Assembly (NCBI GenBank): GCA_012862575.1
Contig: BLSF01000084.1
Location: forward strand, 83,528-147,527
Reading direction: 5' to 3'
Origin: Parietichytrium sp. I65-24A
Taxonomy: Eukaryota; Sar; Bigyra; Thraustochytrida; Thraustochytriidae
Length of the DNA: 64,000 bases
Positions 32,738 through 40,730 of this stretch are shown in pieces; position 1 is the first letter of the stretch, and each line of letters starts with the position of its first letter. The position numbers and the translations under genes are program-made. The notes under the pieces were generated by a model, which had not been told where the DNA came from, ran no database searches, and worked only from the letters and a program-made list of their open reading frames with translations.

Positions 32738-32995
32738 ATGAGAGGACTGGGCCTGGCAACTCTTTGCGCAGCGGTGCTGCTGCAAATCTCCTGCGCGGAG
32801 AGAGCCCTGATCCAAGGCAACCTGCGCAACTCTATCCAGGACAAGGCACAGACCTCTTATTCTTACGCTGCCACTGCTGGCGGGTCGAAAACGTCAAACT
32901 ACGCAAAAATGAACACGCCTTCCTCGACTTCATCGGCTTCGTCGCCTTTCGACAGGTCTTTGCTTGCCAAGCTTCTTGCTGCAACACAGGGGTGA
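32738..32995 (+). CDS. Small secreted peptide precursor, family 1 (85 aa)
   Basis: ATG at 32738; signal peptide RGLGLATLCAAVLLQISC, then AERALIQGNLRNSIQDKAQ, a Tyr/Ala segment, a Ser/Thr-rich stretch (PSSTSSASS) and a tail ending LLAATQG. Compared with the 34.5- and 35.7-kb copies, the end has diverged: the NWVG end is replaced, probably by a small indel that changed the frame. The leader motif (CGACAGACCCC) is 66 bp upstream, exactly as in the next two copies. Confidence 0.75.
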   Translation: MRGLGLATLCAAVLLQISCAERALIQGNLRNSIQDKAQTSYSYAATAGGSKTSNYAKMNTPSSTSSASSPFDRSLLAKLLAATQG

Positions 32996-33462
32996 ACATG
33001 GGTTGAGGCCTGTCCCGCCCGCCGCAGTGTTCAAAGGTGTTGCGGGAGCGCGTCAGACTTTCTGTAACTTTTCAATAAGCTGGCAAAAGTAGTCTCCATC
33101 TGTTGCTCTTGACAATTAATATACATCAAACCTGACAGTGAGTTCTGAGTTCTGAATTCTGACAATTCTGGTTGTCGCCACAGTCTCCGTTTGTCAGAAA
33201 AGGCTTTGCGCATGGATGCTGACAGCTGGCCAAGAAGGCCAAGAAGGCCAAGACGACTGACTATCGAAGCAAGATCTAGGTCATTAGGTCTGTGACTGTA
33301 TAGTACTGTCCTCGAGTACCGCTACTGGGACGAGTGCAGTGCATTACTGGGACAGCCCTGTTTTTATCAAACGGACAGAAGGAGTTGACTGTGAGAGCAC
33401 GCTGGGAGCTGTCGCGGGTCTTCTACCAGTACACGTGCACGAACGCAACACGCAGACTCAAA

Positions 33463-33663
33463 ATGGACGTCAGATTCCTCGCCGCCGTCGTGCTACTCGC
33501 TCTCGGAGAAGGGGCTGCGGCGGATACCGTGGCACAGAGACTGCGCAGCGGGCTGGCCCGTCGAGCGCAGGAAGAAAACATTGCAGCGCAGGAGTGGATT
33601 CCAACGCTTTCGCCGATAATCGTGGAAGAGGGCCTCGGCCCCATCGAGGCGACCGGACTCTGA
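33463..33663 (+). CDS. Small secreted peptide precursor, family 2-like (66 aa)
   Basis: The ATG at 33463 begins DVRFLAAVVLLALGEGAAA, a typical signal peptide. The mature part starts ADTVAQRLRSGLARR, resembling the TxGQHLRNxL core of the 38.3- and 40.2-kb genes. The tail (EENIAAQEWIPTLSP) is acidic, unlike family 1. No clear copy of the leader motif was found upstream. Assignment to the family rests on the Q-x-LR-x-x-L core and position in the cluster. Confidence 0.6.
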   Translation: MDVRFLAAVVLLALGEGAAADTVAQRLRSGLARRAQEENIAAQEWIPTLSPIIVEEGLGPIEATGL

Positions 33664-34552
33664 GGCTTCGCGCTCTGTCCAAGCCGAATTTGATGCGCTT
33701 GCCAAGTTCATCAACTTTACGAACTCAAACAGCTCGGAGAAGCCTAATTTTTATGAAAAAAAAACGAAATCATAGCGCTCCTATTTCCCTTTTCACAGAA
33801 TGTTCCACGCGTGCTCGTGACACACCACATGCACGAGCTCTTCTCCTTCGCAAAACGGAGTCTGGCATTCGAGAGTATCGCCATAACGCGACGCAGCAAA
33901 ATTGAATTCCAAAAATTGAACGGAGAAGTCGTTGTCGCGCAGTTTACACTGAGCCTTGCGCAGCAAGAGATGGGCGTGGCTCCTGAACTGACGAGTCTTG
34001 AAAAAATACGGAGTGTCATGGAAGTTCAAGATTCTCGGGTGCTCAAGTGATCGGTGCGCACATTATCGGCTAGTATCTTCTCCGTTAGTGAATCTCTTCA
34101 TTTTTTTCCCAATACCTCTTGTACCGGTACTCTCGAGATAAGCTTCGCGAGAAATTGATGACCTTCTTGGCCCACGATCATTGGTCACTGCGTGCTCGGT
34201 ACAAGGGTACTAGTTTGCGGGCTTCCCAGACGTCTGTTTTCGTTGCAACTCATAACAGAGCGCCATCTGCGCCCTAATAAGCGATTACAAAGGTTGCAAA
34301 GATTGGAACGCGCATTGGAACTGTTCATCGAAGTTGACATTGACATGCCAGATCGCTTGTAGGTACTACTCAGTACAAAGTCTGCTTAGCACTGGCATTG
34401 ACTATCCCTTTCCCATACCTCCAGAGCTCAGATCTTTCCGGACTACCCCATTGCCATTCGTTCACATTGAATACACTGGAGACCATCGGCAGACCCCAAA
34501 CTGGGCCGAGCAGCTCGAAGTTGGAAGCGGATTTGAGCTTTGGAAGTGCAAG
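33664..34552. other. Spacer between peptide genes, with homologous repeat unit
   Basis: It contains a minus-strand fragment (33794-33890) related to the FCEGEEL open frame at 36.3-36.5 kb, and a block (33935-34040) shared with 32050-32160. From about 34245 the 1.2-kb tandem duplication begins. Confidence 0.5.
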
Positions 34553-34825
34553 ATGAGAGGACTGGGCCTAGCAACTCTTTGCGCAGCGGTGCTGCTTCAA
34601 ACCTCCTGCGCGGACAGAGCCCTGCTCCAAGGCAACCTGCGCAGCTCTATCCTGGACAAGGCACAGACTTCTTATACTTATGCTGCCGCTGCCGGCGGAT
34701 CGAAGACGTCACACTACGCAAAACTGAACACACCTTCGTCAACTTCCTCGACTTCGACGACTTCGTCGACATCGACGATCCCAGATATTTGGAACCTTCC
34801 GCGCTACAGCAACTGGGTGGGTTAA
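34553..34825 (+). CDS. Small secreted peptide precursor, family 1 (90 aa)
   Basis: The ATG at 34553 is the first in its frame; upstream codons are open but without ATG. Signal peptide RGLGLATLCAAVLLQTSC, then ADRALLQGNLRSSILDKAQ, a Tyr/Ala segment (TSYTYAAAAGG), a Ser/Thr run and the end YSNWVG. Leader motif CGGCAGACCCC is 66 bp upstream. It is nearly identical to the copy at 35746 and part of the 1.2-kb duplication. Confidence 0.8.
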   Translation: MRGLGLATLCAAVLLQTSCADRALLQGNLRSSILDKAQTSYTYAAAAGGSKTSHYAKLNTPSSTSSTSTTSSTSTIPDIWNLPRYSNWVG

Positions 34826-35127
34826 GGCCGCCGTGGTGTTCAAAGGTGGTGCGGAAGCGCATCAGACTTCCTGTAACTTTTCAATAAGTTGGCAAAAGTA
34901 ATCTTTCTTTGTTGCTTCCTGACAGTGGAACACATTTTACCTCACAGAGAGTTCTGAATTCTGAAGACTTTGCGCATGGCTGCTGACAGCTGGCCAAGAC
35001 GACTGACTATCGAAGCATGATTGGCTGGCAACGGGGTAGGTGCCAATAAGGATCAGATTTCGCAATGAGCTTCAACTAAAGGGCCTGAGTGCATCGCCTT
35101 CACAATCTCTGCGATACTCGTACACTA

Positions 35128-35293
35128 CGCCAAGTATTCTTCAGCCGCAGAGTCCATGTTGATCACAAGCACGATGCGACTCATGACACCATCCTCTTCC
35201 TTCAGCTCATGACACACCATATCCATGAGCTCTTCTCCTTCGCAAAACGGAGCCTTGCATTCGAGAGAATAGCATGCATCGCCAGAATATGAC
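35128..35293 (-). pseudogene. Truncated copy of the FCEGEEL frame
   Basis: Homologous to 36498-36256, but base changes in the segment at about 35130-35140 create a TAG after about 56 codons (the sister copy reads Ser-Glu there). It is embedded in copy 1 of the 1.2-kb duplication. Confidence 0.45.
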
Positions 35294-35745
35294 ATTGCAA
35301 AATGATCCTTTCATCAAACTTGGTTCCATGGTTCCACTTGGACTTAATCCCCGTCGCTCCCAATAGCTCGCTCAGACGCTTGCTTTGGTCTGAGAGACGG
35401 CAAACTACGTTCCATAACTTTTGAAGCATGTCTCCGAGTCCTTGTGCNTTCATAACAGAGCGCCATCTGCGCCCTAATCAACGATTACAAAGGTTGCAAA
35501 GATTGGAACGCGCATTGGAACTGTTCATCGAAGTTGACATTGACTTGTGTACTACGTACTACTCAGTACAAAGTATGCTTAGCACTGGCATTGACTATCC
35601 CTTATCCATATCTCCAGAGCTCAGATCCTTCCGAACTACCCCATTGCCATTCGTTCACATTGAATACACTGGAGACCATCGGCAGACCCCAAACTGGGCC
35701 GAGCAGCTCGAAGTTGGAAGCGGATTTGAGCTTTGGAAGTGCAAG

Positions 35746-36018
35746 ATGAGAGGACTGGGCCTGGCAACTCTTTGCGCAGCGGTGCTGCTGCAAACCTCCT
35801 GCGGTGACAGAGCCCTGCTCCAAGGCAACCTGCGCAGCTCTATCCTGGACAAGGCGCAGACTTCTTATACTTATGCTGCCGCTGCCGGCGGATCGAAGAC
35901 GTCACACTACGCAAAACTGAACACACCTTCGTCGACTTCCTCGACTTCGACGACTTCGTCGACATCGACGATCCCAGACATTTGGAACCTTCCGCGCTAC
36001 AGCAACTGGGTGGGTTGA
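35746..36018 (+). CDS. Small secreted peptide precursor, family 1 (90 aa, duplicate)
   Basis: Same length and near-identical sequence to the gene at 34553. The visible amino-acid change is at the predicted cleavage region, CGDRALLQ in place of CADRALLQ, plus silent changes. It ends YSNWVG, and the leader motif is 66 bp upstream. It lies in copy 2 of the tandem duplication, after the N at 35448. Confidence 0.75.
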   Translation: MRGLGLATLCAAVLLQTSCGDRALLQGNLRSSILDKAQTSYTYAAAAGGSKTSHYAKLNTPSSTSSTSTTSSTSTIPDIWNLPRYSNWVG

Positions 36019-36255
36019 GGTCTGTCCCGCCCGCCGTGGTGTTCAAAGGTGGTGCGGAAGCGCATCAGACTTCCTGTAACTTTTCAATAAGTTGGCAAAA
36101 TTAATCTTTCTTTGATGCTTCCTGACAGTGGAACACATTTTACCTCACAGAGAGTTCTGAATTCTGAAGACTTTGCGCATGGCTGCTGACAGCTGGCCAA
36201 GACGACTGACTATCGAAGCATGATTGACTGGCAACGGGGTAGGTGCCAATCAGGA

Positions 36256-36498
36256 TCAGATTTCGCAATGAGCTTCAAGTAAAGGGCCTGAGTGCATCGC
36301 ATTCACAATCTCTGCGATACTCGTACACTCCGACAAATATTCTTCAGCCGCAGAGTCCATGTTGATCACAAGCACGATGCGACTCATGACACCATCCTCT
36401 TCCTTCAGCTCATGACACACCATATCCATGAGCTCTTCTCCTTCGCAAAACGGAGCCTTGCATTCGAGAGAATAGCATGCATCGCCAGAATATGACAT
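36256..36498 (-). CDS. Candidate 80-aa protein, FCEGEEL family
   Basis: ATG at 36498. The frame reads CKAPFCEGEELMDMVCHEL, then an acidic, hydrophobic-patterned C-terminal half (RIVLVINMDSAAEEYL). Codon usage looks protein-like. A second copy at about 35293-35128 is truncated by a TAG, and a diverged fragment lies at 33794-33890. An open frame just upstream (36632-36500) carries LWNVVCRLSDQSKRLSELLG in another frame, so the full gene may be longer, spliced or broken. No known domain. Confidence 0.4.
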   Translation of the reverse strand: MSYSGDACYSLECKAPFCEGEELMDMVCHELKEEDGVMSRIVLVINMDSAAEEYLSECTSIAEIVNAMHSGPLLEAHCEI

Positions 36499-36504
36499 TG
36501 CAAA

Positions 36505-36966
36505 ATGATCCTTTCATCAAACTTGGTTCCATGGTTCCACTTGGACTTAATCCCCGTCGCTCCCAATAGCTCGCTCAGACGCTTGCTTTGGTCTGAGAGA
36601 CGGCAAACTACGTTCCATAACTTTTGAAGCATGTCTCCGAGTCCTTGTGCACGTACACACGCACATGAGCACGTTTTCTCACATTCTCACACTCAGGCGA
36701 GAGTAGGTGCCGGTAGCCCAACCCGTTTCGCTCTCTTCTCTGACTTTAGGTAAATGATCCTTTCATCAAACTTGGTTCCATGGTTCCACTTGGACTCAAT
36801 CCCCGTCGCTCCCAATAGCTCGCTCAGACGCTTGCTTTGGTCTGAGAGACGGCAAACTACGTTCCATAACTTTTGAAGCATGTCTCCGAGTCCTTGTGCA
36901 CGTACATACGAACATGAGCACGTTTTCTCACATTCTCACACTGAGGGGAGAGTACTTGCCGGTACC
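36505..36966. repeat. 249-bp-period partial duplication
   Basis: ATGATCCTTTCATCAAACTT and about 210 following bases occur at 36505 and again at 36754. Both copies contain the minus-strand LWNVVCRLSDQSKRL segment and a shared ACACTNAGG-type end at about 36700 and 36945. Confidence 0.85.
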
Positions 36967-37405
36967 GGTACGGCTTAAGCAGCGGTAACCGTACCCGTGT
37001 ACGATGTAAGCTTGCCCACGGTCAGTACTCGGCGAACTCGTATCGACCCCAGTGGCCATAGCAGCGATTATACTGTGCGCTCTACTCTACTCACACGCAA
37101 AGTTGCAGTCCCACTAGTCCCACTAAGACTCCTCTCGCGAGGCTCAGGCACTGGTTGGTGCCTCAAACAATCTTCTTTCGTCATCTCTCGTCCCTCCTCT
37201 CATCTCTTCAAAGCTCTACCAGCTACTAGAGCTAGAGCTGCTATGCACGAGATCTTTCAGAACAGCACAGATTCACAGAAAGGACATCCCCTCCTTCTAT
37301 CATAGTATTTCTTTCGGTCGACCCAATTAAGACGCTCGGCAGACCCCGAATTGGGACGAGCACGGTGAGGCGCATCTGGGCTTTGGAGATTTGGAGAACG
37401 GCGAG

Positions 37406-37630
37406 ATGAGAGGACTGGGTATGGCAGCTCTTTGCGCAGCGGTGCTGCTGCAAAGCACCTGCGCAGAGCGATCGCTGCTCCAGGGCAAGCTGCGCGACTC
37501 TATCTTGGACAAGGCGCAGTACAAGTTTCCGCTTGATTACGAGAGGAGAAGGGAACAACTGTCAAAGTATAAAAAGGATAATCCTACTGAACCTCCCACG
37601 AGCTCCAAGAGCTCCTCGTGGTGGGGATAA
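37406..37630 (+). CDS. Small secreted peptide precursor, family 1 (74 aa)
   Basis: ATG at 37406; signal peptide RGLGMAALCAAVLLQSTC, then AERSLLQGKLRDSILDKAQ. The tail is charged (YERRREQLSKYKKDN), with potential basic cleavage sites, and ends SSSWWG. Leader motif CGGCAGACCCC is 69 bp upstream. The shared core and terminal Gly with a fully different tail fit a precursor in which the tail diversifies. Confidence 0.75.
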   Translation: MRGLGMAALCAAVLLQSTCAERSLLQGKLRDSILDKAQYKFPLDYERRREQLSKYKKDNPTEPPTSSKSSSWWG

Positions 37631-38281
37631 CGCGCGGGCGAGCCTTGCCGCCGCCGCGGAGCACGGACAGAGTAAGCTTATGGCAAATAGCCTCCACAAC
37701 CAAAACAATTTCACATACACTCATGCACGAACTTCTCGGCTATCTACTTATCTCACCATCAATTTGACACCTGGTTTCCCCAGTTCGACAGCCAGAAAGG
37801 CTCTCGCGAATAAAACAATCATTCACCGCCAACTTTTCTCTCTTTCCTTGTTCCCCGACGCGAAAAAATTCCCATTTTGGACACGCAAAACCTGTCCCAC
37901 ACATCGCTCGTTATCTCTCATCGTGCAAGGTGTGTACTACTATTACCGATGGGACTCTTCGGTGTTAAGCGTAGCAGTAAGAAGGAGTCCAGGTTATCGT
38001 ACTGGGACAGCCCTCCTATGCTCGGCCTAATCTAAGGCTGTTCGTTCGTTCGTTCGTTTGTTCCTTGGCTCGCCGATCACTCGAATGAGAGGTAAACTAG
38101 GTAAACTAGGAAGTGACCATGCGAGTTTTTACATGCTAATTGTTAAAAATTTTGCCAATGGCAAAGCCAGCGGCAGACCCCTTTTGGCAAGCGAGCAAGC
38201 AGTCGTGCAAGAGAGCAAGAGAGCAATCGAGCAAGAGAGAGGAAAGGGCCGTGGATCGAAAGCTTGGCGAAGACTGCAAAT
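37631..38281. other. Intergenic region in peptide cluster
   Basis: About 650 bp with a GTTC repeat at 38041-38062 and a leader motif copy (CGGCAGACCCC) at 38171. No additional gene was seen. Confidence 0.45.
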
Positions 38282-38467
38282 ATGACCGGCGCAAAGATCG
38301 TTGCGGCATGGGCTGTGCTCATCGCCTTGTTGCTTCAGGCGGTGGTACCAGCGGCCGCGGAGAGCTCCACCATCGGACAGCACCTGCGCAACCGTCTGCG
38401 CAACAGCGAGACGAATGCTGAGCATGCAGCCGCGGCCAACCGCTGGCGTCAAATCCACGACATTTAG
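38282..38467 (+). CDS. Small secreted peptide precursor, family 2 (61 aa)
   Basis: The ATG at 38282 starts TGAKIVAAWAVLIALLLQ, a strong signal peptide ending near PAAAE. The mature part is SSTIGQHLRNRLRNSE, then an Ala/His/Trp-containing tail. It is clearly paralogous to the gene at 40222. The family-1 leader motif CGGCAGACCCC occurs 111 bp upstream, linking the two families' upstream regions. Confidence 0.7.
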   Translation: MTGAKIVAAWAVLIALLLQAVVPAAAESSTIGQHLRNRLRNSETNAEHAAAANRWRQIHDI

Positions 38468-40221
38468 TTTGATGGGGAGTCGACTCGGGCTCGGGAGATC
38501 AAGCACGCGCGAACTTTTCATAACAAGCTCGCAGCAGTGCCTCCGGCGTGTTCTGGAGTCTGTGTAAAGAAAGCTAAATAAGACAATGTACGACGACTCT
38601 TCTTTCGTTCAATCGACTTGACTCGTGCTCATCGAATCCTTTTTTCGCCGTGGTCAACGAAGATCTTGACGCCGCGACAAGGTTACCGAGTACAAAGTGC
38701 GAGCGACTTCAAAAGTCTCCAGAAGGCTCGCTTCCTGGACTCCAAGAGCAATGGACAACTCCGAAGCACGTGAGTCTTTTGCAAGAGAAGACCCAACCTT
38801 CCAGTTGGCCCGACCTGAGCGTATTCATCGCCGCAACCAACGTTCGCGAGAGAAACTCTTGCTTCTAAAGTCTAAAGTGAAATCTAGACTTTTGCCAACG
38901 CGTTGCTGTTGAATGTATGGGCTCTTCGTTTTTTTGGTCAAAGCTGAAGTGATCGGCGATCTTTCTGGATACAAGAAGCTATCTAATACTCGTATACTCG
39001 TAGTCGACCAATTTGATTAGCTAGTTGGAGTGTCATACATACACTACATACACACACACGAAAGAAAAACAACCCATACTGGATGGTACTCACAGTCAGT
39101 ACGGAGTTTGAAAACTCGTTCAAAAGTTGAAACTTAAGCGGGCGGGCCGCCCGCAACCAGAAGTGCGGGGACAGGATCGTTGGATTTCGATGGAAGTGAC
39201 ATAGGTTCTGTTGATGAAGAAATTTGATTTGACGTGAATGTTGATGATCGAGTGAAGCGTTGGTTGTTATAGCGGGTTGAAATGGTCTTGTCGGACTGGA
39301 ACCAGGTGATTTTGTCCTGGCGGCCAGTACATTGCTACTTTGTCTTCAGTTTTCGGTATAACTACTTTGTCTTCAGTTTTCGGTAAAATGCTGCTAAAGG
39401 AATGGGAGTCATTACTGCTTAACATGCCTAATACTTTTGGATATATATTCTATATTTTAATTAGGGGCAATGCTCCGGGCCAATTAGGAAAAATGGCTTT
39501 GTCTACAGTTTTCGGTAAAACGCTGCTAAAAGAGTGGAAGTCATTACTGATTAACATGCCTACCTTTTGTTCCTAAATGTATTATGTGTATTCTATATTT
39601 TTAATTAGTGCCAATCTGTGAGCAACTAGAGAAAACTGGTTTGTAGAGTTTCCAATAAAATGCTGCTTAAGACTGCTCATTTGCAATCTCGTGAAGATGG
39701 AAAGTCAGTGCTTCCGCACTTCTGAAACCAACAGACAGAGATGCCTTACTGTTGAGTTGGAAAAGGTCTGAACTTTCTACTACGTTCAATGTCTTGGTAA
39801 GTGAAATTGCGGCAGCAAACAGGAGTGCAATCTTTTGGCACACTAGTCGAGTTGGATAGAGCATGACAGAGTGCCCAGAGGCTCGGGGAGGAGATTTAGT
39901 TGAGGACGCTCGATCGGATGTCTTCCTGCCTCATGAAATATTACAGGGTTTCAAAGCCAAATGGTGAGCTGCGATCGCTTGCGATCCAAGCGAGCAAGCT
40001 TCAAGTCTATGGTGCCAAGTATGCCGCGGCTAGCGCGCAGGGTTTTCTCCAGTCTGAGAAACTTCTTCTGTCACGAATACTAGAGCTAGAATAACTTGTG
40101 TCAAGATTGTGTGGGACTCGGAGACACAGCAGACACCCTTTGGCGCTTCCAAAATTCGTGCAGGGCGAGAAAAGGACGACTGAAAGGCTGATAAAAGCAA
40201 GCAGCAGCAACAGTTTGAAGA
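38468..40221. other. Intergenic region with degenerate tandem repeat
   Basis: 1.75 kb. It contains the intergenic motif GTACTCACAGTCAGTAC at 39086-39102 and an imperfect 130-140 bp repeat at 39337-39668. A leader-motif variant (AGCAGACACCC) is at about 40128. No gene was supported. Confidence 0.5.
39337..39668. repeat. Imperfect tandem repeat, about 133-bp period
   Basis: TTTGTCTTCAGTTTTCGGTA occurs at about 39339 and 39365, and a TTTGTCTACAGTTTTCGGTA version at about 39498, each long copy continuing with AATGCTGCTAAA/AACGCTGCTAAA and a CATTACTG...AACATGCC block. A third, more decayed copy starts near 39635. Confidence 0.8.
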
Positions 40222-40401
40222 ATGATGGGCTCAAAGATCGTTGTGGCATGGGCAGTGCTCATTGCCTTGCTGGTTCAGGCAATGGTGCCGGCAACTGCAG
40301 AGAGTGCCACTGTTGGACAGCACCTCCGCAATCAATTGAGCAGCAGAATGGCCATCTCCGAGCAAGACGCCTCGCAAGAAGACAGAGGAATCACTGTCTG
40401 A
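40222..40401 (+). CDS. Small secreted peptide precursor, family 2 (59 aa)
   Basis: Two consecutive ATGs (40222, 40225). Signal peptide GSKIVVAWAVLIALLVQ ends near PATAE; the mature part begins SATVGQHLRNQLSSR and ends RGITV. It is paralogous to the 38282 gene over the signal peptide and core, while the tail has diverged. A leader-motif variant is 94 bp upstream. Confidence 0.7.
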   Translation: MMGSKIVVAWAVLIALLVQAMVPATAESATVGQHLRNQLSSRMAISEQDASQEDRGITV

Positions 40402-40730
40402 GACTTTGAGGGAGCGTAAAGTCGACTGAGAGCCTCTGCGGTGCAACGCCCAATATCATTTGGACAGGCGGAGCTCTGATGTAGTCTAGCTCAATCGACG
40501 CAGCACGTTATAATAGCGCCATTCTTGCTTTTAACGAAACTTAAAAACGAACTCTTTGACGAGGTCATTTTCTCTTGTGTTCAGCTTTTCAACTTAAACG
40601 GCTCTCGAAGCTCGCCGCGTGTTTTGAAATTCGACGGAGGGTCAGGGAGTTTTTTCAAAAAAAGATATCTTCGAGAGAAACGTCTACTATCGTAAGGAAG
40701 GCGTGCGTGAGATGGAGAGAGAGCTGCATA

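Larger units (their letters stand above)
34245..36651. repeat. 1.2-kb tandem duplication, two copies joined at an N
   Basis: Copy 1 spans about 34245-35447 and copy 2 about 35449-36651, with few differences. Each contains a plus-strand family-1 peptide gene and a minus-strand FCEGEEL-type frame. A single N at 35448 sits exactly at the joint, so this may be a true duplication, a closed gap, or two haplotypes placed in series. Confidence 0.9.
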
